A DNA stretch of 45,436 nt from Actinomycetota bacterium (lineage in GTDB: Bacteria; Actinomycetota; CADDZG01; WHSQ01), in contig WHSQ01000017.1 of NCBI GenBank assembly GCA_009380005.1, forward strand, positions 1 through 45,436, in the 5' to 3' direction. Numbering within the stretch: position 1 is the first letter of the stretch; every line of letters starts with the position of its first letter. Both the position numbers and the translations under genes were made by a program. Shown one piece after another: positions 27,250 through 34,687 of this stretch. Below the pieces are notes generated by a model. That model was not told where the DNA came from, did not search any database, and worked only from the letters and a program-made list of their open reading frames with translations.

Positions 27250-28101
27250 ATGGCGATCCTGCTGGCGCTCGGAAGTGCCCTCACTTACGGCGCCGCGGAC
27301 TTCCTCGGGGGTCTTGCGTCCAAACGCACGCCGGTCTTCCAGGTGACCTTCCTGTCTCAGGTGATCGGGTCCGCCTTGTTCGGCGTCGTGGTGATGATCT
27401 TCGAATCGGAAGACCCGACCACGGCCGCGTTCGCATGGGGCGCGGCAGCGGGGATCGGCGGGTCGACCGGTGTCACCTTCCTCTACCGGGGGCTGTCGAT
27501 CGGCCGGATGAGTGTCGTGGCCCCGATCACCGCGGTCGAAGCCGCCGTCGTTCCCGTTATCGCCGGGCTGGCCTTCGGCGAACGTCCTGCGTTGATCGCG
27601 TTCGGTGGAGTCGTGCTGGCGCTCGTCGCGATCGCTCTCGTGTCGTCGGCCCCGGACCCGGGGCATCCCGATGGCGTCCGGACCGGCCTCCGCTCCCCCG
27701 GCGTCGTCGAAGCCCTCGCCGCAGGGATCTGTTTCGCGGCGTTCTTCATCCTCCTCGAGCGAGCGGGGGCGGGGGCCGGGATGTGGCCCCTCGTAGGATC
27801 CAGGATCGCTTCCTTCGTCCTCCTCGGAGCGATCGTCGTCGCGACGCGTACCACCCTCCGGCCCGCGCCGGGAACCGGCTCGGTCATCGTAGGGGCCGGG
27901 ATCGCCGACGTCGTCGCCAACGGGCTCTACCTCTCCTCCACCCGCCACGGATTGCTATCCCTCGTCGCGGTCCTGACCTCCCTCTACCCGGCGAGCACGG
28001 TGTTGCTCGCGCGGGTGGTCCTCCGGGAACGGATGGCCGTTCCTCAGCTCGTGGGATTGGCCGTCGCCGCAGCTGGCGTGGCCCTGATCGCGAGCGGTTG
28101 A
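27250..28101 (+). CDS. EamA/DMT-superfamily permease
   Basis: A 283-residue membrane protein with about ten helices in two EamA repeats. The first repeat starts ALGSALTYGAADFLGGLASKR; each ends with a proline-containing helix, as in GRMSVVAPITAVEAAVVPVIAG and GLLSLVAVLTSLYPASTVLLARVVLRERM. The family exports metabolites or amino acids; the substrate cannot be deduced. It is followed by a separately promoted marR gene. Confidence 0.87.
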   Translation: MAILLALGSALTYGAADFLGGLASKRTPVFQVTFLSQVIGSALFGVVVMIFESEDPTTAAFAWGAAAGIGGSTGVTFLYRGLSIGRMSVVAPITAVEAAVVPVIAGLAFGERPALIAFGGVVLALVAIALVSSAPDPGHPDGVRTGLRSPGVVEALAAGICFAAFFILLERAGAGAGMWPLVGSRIASFVLLGAIVVATRTTLRPAPGTGSVIVGAGIADVVANGLYLSSTRHGLLSLVAVLTSLYPASTVLLARVVLRERMAVPQLVGLAVAAAGVALIASG

Positions 28102-28115
28102 CCGTACGAAGCTTC

Positions 28116-28144
28116 GTTGAAAGTGCAACTACCGAGGCTAAACT
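28116..28144 (+). promoter_or_regulatory. marR promoter and GTTG/CAAC operator
   Basis: TTGAAA (28117-28122) and TAAACT (28139-28144) are 16 bases apart and the -10 box is seven bases before the ATG. GTTG-AAAGTG-CAAC (28116-28129) is an inverted repeat over the -35 box, a suitable place for MarR self-repression. A similar repeat lies at the yceI promoter. Confidence 0.65.
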
Positions 28145-28151
28145 TGTGCCT

Positions 28152-28628
28152 ATGGGCGATGTCTGCAACGACGAGCGCCACCGCTCCTGGGCCCTGTTGC
28201 TGAAGGCGCAGGCCAGAGTCGTGGAGGTCCTGGACCACGAGCTCCAGACGGAGAAGAACCTGCCGCTGACGTGGTTCGACGTACTGGTGCAGCTGGCGTC
28301 GAACGAGGAGGGGCGACTGCCCATGCACGAGCTCGCGGACCGGGTCCTCCTGTCGAAGAGTGGCGTTACGAGACTGGTCGACCGGATGGAGCGGGCCGGG
28401 TTGCTCGAGCGGGCTCCGTGTCCTACGGACCGGAGGGTGATCTACGCGACCATCACGGATAAAGGCCGAGACGTCTTCGGCGACGCCTCGCCGGTCGCGT
28501 ATCGCGGCGTCAGGGAACACTTCACCGAGCTCCTGACCGCGTCGGAGAAGGAAGCATTCGAGTCCGGCCTCACGAAGATCATCGAAGCCCAAACCCCTCT
28601 GCCGGCACGCGAGCGCGCCGCCGGCTGA
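28152..28628 (+). CDS. MarR-family transcriptional regulator
   Basis: A 158-residue winged-helix regulator. The DNA-binding part is clear: LTWFDVLVQLASNEEGRLPMHELADRVLLSKSGVTRLVDRMERAGLLERAPCPTDRRVIYATITDKGR, including the DRR wing. It is convergent with the yceI-like gene (30 bases between stops), and both promoters hold GTTG/CAAC inverted repeats, so YceI is a likely target. Two cysteines (one near the N-terminus, one in the wing) could sense oxidants, which is inference. Confidence 0.92.
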   Translation: MGDVCNDERHRSWALLLKAQARVVEVLDHELQTEKNLPLTWFDVLVQLASNEEGRLPMHELADRVLLSKSGVTRLVDRMERAGLLERAPCPTDRRVIYATITDKGRDVFGDASPVAYRGVREHFTELLTASEKEAFESGLTKIIEAQTPLPARERAAG

Positions 28629-28657
28629 TCGCCAACGGCGCCCACGGTCCGTAGCCG

Positions 28658-29230
28658 TTACCGCTCGAGTTGAGCTTGTGCCTCGATCTCGAGACGGACC
28701 TTCTTGCTTACCAGCACGCCGCCGGATTCCAGCGCGACGTTCCACCTGATGTCCCAATCCTCTCGGTCGATCTCGGTCACCGCGGTGAAGAACGCGACCT
28801 CGACTCCGTAGGGGTTCACGGCCGTGCCCTCGAACGTCACGTCGAGCTCGACCGGGCGCGAGATGCCCTTGATGGTCAGGTCCCCGGTGGCCTTCCAGCC
28901 GTCTCCCGAGCGCTCCAGCTTGCTGGACCGGAAGGTGATCTGGGGATACTCGTCGATCGCCAGGAAGTCCGACGAGCGCAGGTGATCGTCACGCTGCTCG
29001 GCATGGGTCGTGATGCTCTTGGTCTCGATCGTCGCCTCGGCCCACGAGTCTTCGGGGTTCTCGGCCACGTGGATCGCCCCCTCGAACTCCTCGAAGCGGC
29101 CGCGGACCTTGGTCACCATCATGTGCCGGGCCACGAAGCCGATGGTCGTGTGGTTCTTGTCCAGAACCCACCTGCCCGGCGTGAGTTGCGTGTTCTGGGC
29201 TCGGTCCAGGACCTCTGCGCTGCTGCTCAT
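28658..29230 (-). CDS. YceI-family lipocalin-like protein
   Basis: A 190-residue YceI-domain protein, a beta-barrel that binds isoprenoid-like lipids in known structures. Typical pieces are PGRWVLDKNHTTIGFVARHMMVTKVRGRF, HLRSSDFLAIDEYPQITFRSS and LTIKGISRPVELDVTF. No signal peptide is seen, so it is probably cytoplasmic. The start at ATG 29230 has a strong AGAGGAGGGG ribosome site; a longer frame from 29278 would include the promoter. YceI genes are often found beside MarR regulators. Confidence 0.92.
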   Translation of the reverse strand: MSSSAEVLDRAQNTQLTPGRWVLDKNHTTIGFVARHMMVTKVRGRFEEFEGAIHVAENPEDSWAEATIETKSITTHAEQRDDHLRSSDFLAIDEYPQITFRSSKLERSGDGWKATGDLTIKGISRPVELDVTFEGTAVNPYGVEVAFFTAVTEIDREDWDIRWNVALESGGVLVSKKVRLEIEAQAQLER

Positions 29231-29251
29231 TCGCCACCCCTCCTCTGGGAG

Positions 29252-29284
29252 TTGCTTGCCGCAACAACGATTGTACACGCAATC
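29252..29284 (-). promoter_or_regulatory. yceI promoter with two inverted repeats
   Basis: TACAAT on the minus strand (29276-29271) is a good -10 box. ATTG-TACACG-CAAT (29271-29284) overlaps it, and GTTGC-TTGCC-GCAAC (29252-29266) follows before the ribosome site. Both resemble the repeat at the marR promoter. Confidence 0.6.
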
Positions 29285-30889
29285 TTATTCCCCGTTGCGG
29301 CGTGGTCGATCGAGGTAGGGCGACTCCGGCAGCTCCTCCACTCGTCCGTCGGCGTGGAAGAAGAGGAAGCGGTCGAGAAGGCGCATGAACCAGCGGTCGT
29401 GGGTCACGGCGATAACCGTGCCCTCGTAGCCGGCCAAGCCGTACTCGAGGGCTTCGGCCGAGTCCACGTCCAGGTTGTCGGTGGGCTCGTCGAGCAGCAG
29501 CATGGTGGGGTTTTCCACCTCCATGAGCAGGATCTGGAACCTGGCTTGCTGGCCACCCGAGAGGGCGCCGAAGCCGTTCGTCGAGGCCCCGTGGAGCTCG
29601 TAGCGACGCAGGGCGGCCATCGCCTTGCCCATCTCCACGCCACGCTTGCGCAAGATGTCGGCGATCGGGAGGTCACCCAGGTCGGGACGGTCGTGAAGCT
29701 GAGAGAAGAGGTCGGGGCGCACCCGGGCACCCAGCTTCCATTCCCCCACGTGTTCGATCGCCTCGCCGGCCAGCAACCTCACGAAGTGCGACTTGCCGGT
29801 CCCGTTGGGGCCCAACACACCGATCCGTTCCCCGTACCAGATCTCGGTATCGAAGGGCCTGACGATGTCGCGGATGGACAGCCCTTTGACTCGCAACGCG
29901 ATCTTGCCGGTCCGGCCCCCGCGTAGCTTCATCCTGATGTCCTGTTCCGACACCTTCTCGCGCGGAGCCCGGACTACCTCGAATCGTTCGATGCGCTTCT
30001 CCATCGACCGAGCCTTGGTCGCGAACTTGTCGTTGAGCGCGGCACGTCTCTTGAACTCCTTCATCGCGGCCACGAGTCTGTCGCGCTCTTCCCTGAAGCG
30101 GCGGTGCTCCTCGTCGATCTTCTCGAGTCTGCGGTCACGAGCCTCGTGGTAGGTCGCGAACGAGCCGGGATGCACCCATACTCCGTTCGCCTCGAGCGTC
30201 ACGACGCGGTGCGACGTCCGCGCCAACAACTCACGATCGTGGCTGACGTACAGGATCGTCTTCGGCGAAGGATCGATCATGTCTTCGAGCCACCTCTTGC
30301 CATCCACGTCGAGGAAGTTGTCCGGCTCGTCCAACAAGAGGACATCCGCGTCCGACCGGAAGAAGATCTCGAGAGCTACCCGCTTCTGTTCCCCGCCGGA
30401 CAATGTCGCCAACGGCCGATGCCCGACCTCATGGAGCCGGAGTCCGAGCGCCGACGAGCAACATGTGTCCCACAAGGTCTCCGCGCCGTAACCTCCGACC
30501 GCTCCCCATCCATGCAGGGCGTCCGCGTAGCGCATGTGCGCCCCCGCATCCGTCGAGCCTGATGCGGCGCTCTCGGCAGCACGGAGTTGCCGAGCGGCGC
30601 TTTTGATCTCGGGGCGGGCAAGCGCGACGAAGAGATCGCGCACCGTCTCAGCCTCCGGGATCGCGCCGATGAACTGCCGCATGAATCCGAGGCGACCGTC
30701 CAGGCGGACGTGGCCCTCCTTCGGCGGTTCCTCGCCGGCGATCACCCGCAGCAGGGTCGTCTTGCCCGTGCCGTTGGCACCGACCAGAGCCACGTGCTGT
30801 CCGTCGCCGACACGGAGGCTCGCGTCGCGGAACAGCACCCGTCCACCGGGAAGGGCATAAGTCAGATCGATCACGTCGATGGAACCCAT
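29285..30889 (-). CDS. ABC-F family ATPase (first of two)
   Basis: A 534-residue soluble protein with two ABC domains and no membrane segment. First domain: Walker A GANGTGKTTLLR, signature LSGGEQKRVALE and LLLDEPDNFLD. The linker (about 240-310) is charged and helical. Second domain: GPNGTGKSHFVR, LSGGQQARFQIL, LLLDEPTDNLD. ABC-F proteins act on the ribosome, either easing stalled translation or giving antibiotic resistance; which applies cannot be told. ATG 30889 has AAGGAT upstream. An in-frame ATG at 30955 would add 22 Pro/Arg-rich residues. Confidence 0.88.
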   Translation of the reverse strand: MGSIDVIDLTYALPGGRVLFRDASLRVGDGQHVALVGANGTGKTTLLRVIAGEEPPKEGHVRLDGRLGFMRQFIGAIPEAETVRDLFVALARPEIKSAARQLRAAESAASGSTDAGAHMRYADALHGWGAVGGYGAETLWDTCCSSALGLRLHEVGHRPLATLSGGEQKRVALEIFFRSDADVLLLDEPDNFLDVDGKRWLEDMIDPSPKTILYVSHDRELLARTSHRVVTLEANGVWVHPGSFATYHEARDRRLEKIDEEHRRFREERDRLVAAMKEFKRRAALNDKFATKARSMEKRIERFEVVRAPREKVSEQDIRMKLRGGRTGKIALRVKGLSIRDIVRPFDTEIWYGERIGVLGPNGTGKSHFVRLLAGEAIEHVGEWKLGARVRPDLFSQLHDRPDLGDLPIADILRKRGVEMGKAMAALRRYELHGASTNGFGALSGGQQARFQILLMEVENPTMLLLDEPTDNLDVDSAEALEYGLAGYEGTVIAVTHDRWFMRLLDRFLFFHADGRVEELPESPYLDRPRRNGE

Positions 30890-30917
30890 AGAGATCCTTG
30901 GTGAAGGGCGGGGCTTA

Positions 30918-30985
30918 GGAGGCACCTCCGGGGACGTGCGCGGTCGCGTCCGCATGGTCGGCCTCGCTCGTCCACGGGAAGTCTA
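30918..30985 (-). promoter_or_regulatory. Possible ABC-F leader region with hairpin
   Basis: TAGACT on the minus strand (30985-30980) could be a -10 box. The following leader contains GGAGG-TG-CCTCC (30929-30918), a short GC hairpin upstream of the ABC-F start at 30889. Translation-attenuating leaders are known for some ABC-F genes, but nothing more specific is visible. Confidence 0.35.
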
Positions 30986-31034
30986 GAGGAGCGGCGTTCG
31001 TATTCCCCGCCGTGGCACCATCGGAGGGGAGCCT

Positions 31035-31922
31035 TTAAGTTTCGTTGAGTTCGACCGAAACAGTGCGTTCTTCGGTGCCGCGCAGAACGCGCAGCTCGAT
31101 GGCTCCGGTACTCGACTCGAGTGCCTCGGCGAGGTCGTCGAACGAGTGGAGCTCCCGCTCGTTCGCCGCGATCAAGAGGTCGCCCTCTTCCAATCCCGCA
31201 CGGTCCGCGGGGCCGCCTTCCTCGACTCCTCGAACCAGCAGCCCGTCGACCTCGGGCAACCCCACCGCACGGCGCAGGCCGCGCGCGACCTGACCCGATG
31301 CGATGGCCACCCCGAGTCGTCGACGCTGGGGGGTCTCGCCCCGGCCGAGAGCGTCGACGCGCTCCCGCAAAGGATCGCCCGCCGGGATGGCGAGGTAGAA
31401 CCCTTCGCCCAACCGGTTGGTGTTGATCCCGAGCAGATGCCCATCGGGGTCGACCACGGGCCCGCCGGAGGAACCGGGCAGGAGAGGAGCGGTGTGCTCG
31501 AGCGTGCCGGTGATCCGGCGTCCGCGCGGTCCCCGGAAACTGCGTTCGGTGCCGGAAACGAGCCCGAACGTGACGCGGAGGCCGAGGCCTCCCGGGTTCG
31601 ACAACGCCAGCACCGCCTTCCCGATCGAGGGCGCCGAGGCGCCGTTCAGACTCAGAGCGGGAGCCTCGGCGGTGTCCACTTCGATGACGGCGAGGTCGCC
31701 GTCGAGGTCCACGCCGGCCGGCCGGCCCCGTTCGGTGCGTCCGTCGGCGAAGGTGACCGCGACCCCTTCGCCTCGCAGGTTGTGGGCATTGGTGAGGACC
31801 CGGCCGGGGGCGATGACCACGCCGGAGCCCCGGGCCCAGCGGTGACCGATCCCAACGACGGACGGTCCGACGCTCTCGGCGACGCGCGCCACCGCTTCCT
31901 GGAGCCCCTCGATGGTTGTCAT
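31035..31922 (-). CDS. S1C (HtrA-like) serine protease with PDZ domain
   Basis: A 295-residue trypsin-fold protease with catalytic triad H47 (LTNAHNL), D76 (DGDLAVIEV) and S152 (PGSSGGPV). It is followed by a PDZ domain (about 200-290) with GLLVRGVEEGGPADRAGLEEGDLLIAANERELHSFDDL. Unlike usual HtrA/DegP proteins it has no signal peptide or membrane anchor, so it should be cytoplasmic. A GGAGG ribosome site precedes ATG 31922. It is divergent from an HxlR regulator gene with 95 bases between starts, and that gap contains palindromes. Confidence 0.88.
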   Translation of the reverse strand: MTTIEGLQEAVARVAESVGPSVVGIGHRWARGSGVVIAPGRVLTNAHNLRGEGVAVTFADGRTERGRPAGVDLDGDLAVIEVDTAEAPALSLNGASAPSIGKAVLALSNPGGLGLRVTFGLVSGTERSFRGPRGRRITGTLEHTAPLLPGSSGGPVVDPDGHLLGINTNRLGEGFYLAIPAGDPLRERVDALGRGETPQRRRLGVAIASGQVARGLRRAVGLPEVDGLLVRGVEEGGPADRAGLEEGDLLIAANERELHSFDDLAEALESSTGAIELRVLRGTEERTVSVELNET

Positions 31923-31932
31923 GTGCGCCTCC

Positions 31933-31956
31933 TTACTAGTAACTTGCAAGATGCAA
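31933..31956. promoter_or_regulatory. Palindromic operator candidates between protease and HxlR gene
   Basis: TTACTAGTAA (31933-31942) is a perfect 10-bp palindrome directly followed by CTTGCAAG (31943-31950), a perfect 8-bp palindrome, and TTGC-AAGAT-GCAA (31944-31956) overlaps it. TACT further right (31959-31962) pairs with AGTA. The TACT...AGTA elements resemble operators of HxlR-type regulators such as YodB. Confidence 0.55.
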
Positions 31957-32004
31957 TCTACTACTCGGCGGGAGAGAGTCAAGCGTGCGACGAGCGTCTG
32001 CGTC

Positions 32005-32010
32005 TAGCAT
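32005..32010 (+). promoter_or_regulatory. -10 box of leaderless HxlR gene
   Basis: TAGCAT seven bases before the ATG at 32018, supporting this start over the in-frame GTG at 31985. Confidence 0.6.
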
Positions 32011-32017
32011 CCCGAGG

Positions 32018-32434
32018 ATGAGCCCCGACTCGCCCCTCGCCGCGGCCGTCGCCCGGGTCGGCGACCGCTGGAGCCTCCTGATCGTGGACGCCCTGCAGGC
32101 GGGGCCCCGACGGTTCAACGACCTCCTCGCCCAGGTGCCCGGCCTGGCCCCCAATGTGCTCTCCCAGCGCCTCAAGCACCTCGAGCGCGAGGCGATCCTC
32201 GTCGCTCGTCCCTACCAGCAGCGACCGCCCCGGTTCTCCTACGAGCTGACCGCAGCGGGGGCCGAGCTCGCCGGGGCGCTGACGATGCTTGCCCAGTGGG
32301 GGGCCCGGCGCTCGCCGAACCTCGAGATCCCGACGCACGCCGCATGCGGCACGCCGCTGGAGGTGCGTCTCTACTGTCCGACGTGCGCCCGCACCGTGAC
32401 CGACGAGGACGACGCCGGCCTCCGCTACATCTGA
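32018..32434 (+). CDS. HxlR-family regulator with C-terminal Cys motif
   Basis: A 138-residue HxlR winged-helix regulator: VARVGDRWSLLIVDALQAGPRRFNDLLAQVPGLAPNVLSQRLKHLEREAILVARPY, then SYELTAAGAEL. The C-terminal tail carries H107, C110, C120 and C123 (HAACGTP...YCPTCART), which looks like a small zinc-ribbon or redox site. Some HxlR proteins sense electrophiles or oxidants through cysteines; here that is inference. Probable targets are its own gene and the divergent PDZ protease. Confidence 0.88.
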   Translation: MSPDSPLAAAVARVGDRWSLLIVDALQAGPRRFNDLLAQVPGLAPNVLSQRLKHLEREAILVARPYQQRPPRFSYELTAAGAELAGALTMLAQWGARRSPNLEIPTHAACGTPLEVRLYCPTCARTVTDEDDAGLRYI

Positions 32435-32514
32435 TACCGGCCCGCGGGCACGGTTTGTCGCGGGCGGGGTTCGGGTATCGCCACCCCGTCCAAACATCTA
32501 GGAGAGGAGTGAAC

Positions 32515-32739
32515 ATGCCTCTCGTTGCCGCGGGCGTCGTGTTCGTCGCCCTGGGCCTCATCCTGGCCCTATTCGCAAGCACGACCGCCGGCATCATCCT
32601 GGCGATCCTGGGCGCGCTGATGATGGCGTTCGGTTTCACCATGTACCAGAGAGGCTCGGTCGGAGGGGTCGACCACGTGGTCGTTCGCGATCGCCCCGTG
32701 CGTCGTCGCGTCGTCGAGCGCGAGCGCGAGATCCTCTAG
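32515..32739 (+). CDS. Small two-helix membrane protein
   Basis: A 74-residue protein with two hydrophobic helices (about residues 3-22 and 24-43) and a very basic, acidic-alternating tail (RDRPVRRRVVEREREIL). The ribosome site GGAGAGGAG lies just before the ATG. I do not recognise a family. It follows the HxlR gene by 80 bases on the same strand and may share its transcript. Confidence 0.72.
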   Translation: MPLVAAGVVFVALGLILALFASTTAGIILAILGALMMAFGFTMYQRGSVGGVDHVVVRDRPVRRRVVEREREIL

Positions 32740-32752
32740 CCGGATCCTTCGC

Positions 32753-34669
32753 TCAGGCCTCGGCCGCTTCCAAGGAACGGGCCGCGTCCTCCCACGAGCG
32801 TTCCAGCTTCTCGGTGCGCGCTTTCGCCTTCTCGTAGGCCCGTACCAGCTCGGCCACGTCGGCGCCCGATGAATACACATCGGGATCGGCGAGCGTTTCC
32901 GAGAGCTCCGAGAGTTGCTTCGCGACCTCTTCCAACTCGCTCTCGATCCGGGCGATCTTTCGCCGCAGATCGGCCGTCTGGGCACGGACCCGGGCGGAGG
33001 CGCGTCGCCTGTCCTTGGCGCTGATCTGACGGTCCGCGCCGGCGGCCGTCCCGCTAGGAGCGTTCGCTTCGTGATCCCGTTTCGACAGGTAGTAGTCGTA
33101 ATCCCCGTCGAAGACGGTGACCCGGCCCGCCACGACCTCCACGATCCGATCGGCGATGTTGCGGATCAGGTGACGGTCGTGAGTGATCAGCACGACTGCG
33201 CCCGTGTAATCCGCCAGGGCATCCTCCAACGCATCGCGACTCTGGATGTCGAGGTGGTTCGTAGGCTCGTCGAGACACAGCAGATTCACGGGCGATGCCA
33301 GGATCTTCGCGAGTGCCAAACGCGTTCGCTCCCCACCCGACATGACCGCGACGCGTTTATCGATGTCGTCGCCCGAGAAGAGGAACCGGCCCAAGAGATC
33401 GCGGGCCTTGAGGTGGATCCCGGCCGGGACGGCCCGCTCGAACTCCTGGATGATTCGGTTGTTCGGATCGAGAGCCTCGATCTGGTGCTGTGCGAAGTAA
33501 CCGATCGAGGTGTTGTGACCCAGCTTCCGCTCCCCCTCCCGCGGCTGGAGAACGCCCGCCACCAGCTTGAGTAGCGTCGTCTTCCCGGCGCCATTCGGGC
33601 CGACCAGCGCGACCTTGTGGTGCCGTTCGATCGCGAGGTTGAGCTGCTCGTAGACGAGCCGATCGTCGTATCCGAACGCGACATCCCTGAGTTCCAGGAC
33701 GACTCGCCCGGCTCGAGGAGGGGGCGGGAACTCGAGCTTCATCACGCGCCCGGCAGACGAGGGGGACGTCACCCGTTCCATCTTCTCTAGGGCCTTCACC
33801 CGGCTCTGCACCTGCTTGGCCTTCGTCGCCTTGTAGCGGAAGCGGTCGATGAACTCCTGAGTGGCAGCGATCTTGCGGTCTTGAGTCTTGGCCTCGGCGG
33901 CGCGCTGCAGGGCGATGGCCTCCCGCTGACGTACGAAGTCCTTGTAGTTACCCGTGTATGACACGAGTCGGGTCGAATCGATCTCGACGACCTTGGTCGC
34001 GAAGCTGTTGATGAAATCGCGGTCGTGGGAGATCAGCAGGATCGCGCCCTCGTACGAGCGCAGGAAGCGCTCGAGCCATTCGACGGATTCGACGTCCAGA
34101 TGGTTGGTGGGCTCGTCCAACATCAGCACATCGGGTCCGGCGAGCAGCAGCTTGGCGAGGGCGATCCTCATCAGCCAGCCGCCGGACAGGGTCTCGGTCC
34201 GTCGCCGCGTGTCCTCTTCCGAGAAGCCCAGGCCCGCCAGGATCTTCTTGGCCTCGCTCTCGACCGCGTAGCCGCCGATCGCGCTGAAGCGGGCCTGGAG
34301 ACGCCCGTACTCGTCCACGAGGACGGGCCGATCCTCGTCCGACGCTTCGGCCATCTCCGTCTCCAGGATGGCGAGGCGGTGGGCGGTGTCGGTCGCTTCG
34401 GATCCCGCCTTCAGCACTTCCTCGAGCACCGAGCGTCCCCGCAGGTCGTCGGTCTCCTGGCGCAGGAAGCCGATGACGGCGCCCTTGGGGACGTCGATCC
34501 GGCCCCCGTCCGGCGACTGCTCTCCTGCGATCATCTCGAACAAGGTGGTCTTGCCGCTGCCGTTCGGTCCCACGATCGCAACGCGGTCGCGCGCTCCCGC
34601 GTACATCGATGCATCGCGGAAGAGGTATCGAGCGCCGAAGGACTTGTGCAGTCGCGTTATCCGGATCAC
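32753..34669 (-). CDS. ABC-F family ATPase (second, Uup/YdiF-like)
   Basis: A 638-residue ABC-F protein. First ABC domain: GPNGSGKTTLFEM, LSGGWLMRIALAK, LMLDEPTNHLD. A P-site-tether-like linker (about 235-300) is rich in K, R, Q and E. Second domain: GPNGAGKTTLLK, MSGGERTRLALAK, LLCLDEPTNHLD. It ends with a coiled-coil C-terminal domain (about 545-638), the layout of Uup and YdiF. The paralogue at 29285 lacks this tail. It likely assists the ribosome. GTG 34669 is supported by TAGCCT six bases upstream. Confidence 0.9.
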   Translation of the reverse strand: MIRITRLHKSFGARYLFRDASMYAGARDRVAIVGPNGSGKTTLFEMIAGEQSPDGGRIDVPKGAVIGFLRQETDDLRGRSVLEEVLKAGSEATDTAHRLAILETEMAEASDEDRPVLVDEYGRLQARFSAIGGYAVESEAKKILAGLGFSEEDTRRRTETLSGGWLMRIALAKLLLAGPDVLMLDEPTNHLDVESVEWLERFLRSYEGAILLISHDRDFINSFATKVVEIDSTRLVSYTGNYKDFVRQREAIALQRAAEAKTQDRKIAATQEFIDRFRYKATKAKQVQSRVKALEKMERVTSPSSAGRVMKLEFPPPPRAGRVVLELRDVAFGYDDRLVYEQLNLAIERHHKVALVGPNGAGKTTLLKLVAGVLQPREGERKLGHNTSIGYFAQHQIEALDPNNRIIQEFERAVPAGIHLKARDLLGRFLFSGDDIDKRVAVMSGGERTRLALAKILASPVNLLCLDEPTNHLDIQSRDALEDALADYTGAVVLITHDRHLIRNIADRIVEVVAGRVTVFDGDYDYYLSKRDHEANAPSGTAAGADRQISAKDRRRASARVRAQTADLRRKIARIESELEEVAKQLSELSETLADPDVYSSGADVAELVRAYEKAKARTEKLERSWEDAARSLEAAEA

Positions 34670-34675
34670 CGCGGA

Positions 34676-34681
34676 AGGCTA
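34676..34681 (-). promoter_or_regulatory. -10 box of leaderless ABC-F gene
   Basis: TAGCCT on the minus strand, six bases before GTG 34669, just before the pyruvate kinase stop codon. Confidence 0.55.
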
Positions 34682-34687
34682 CCGGGG

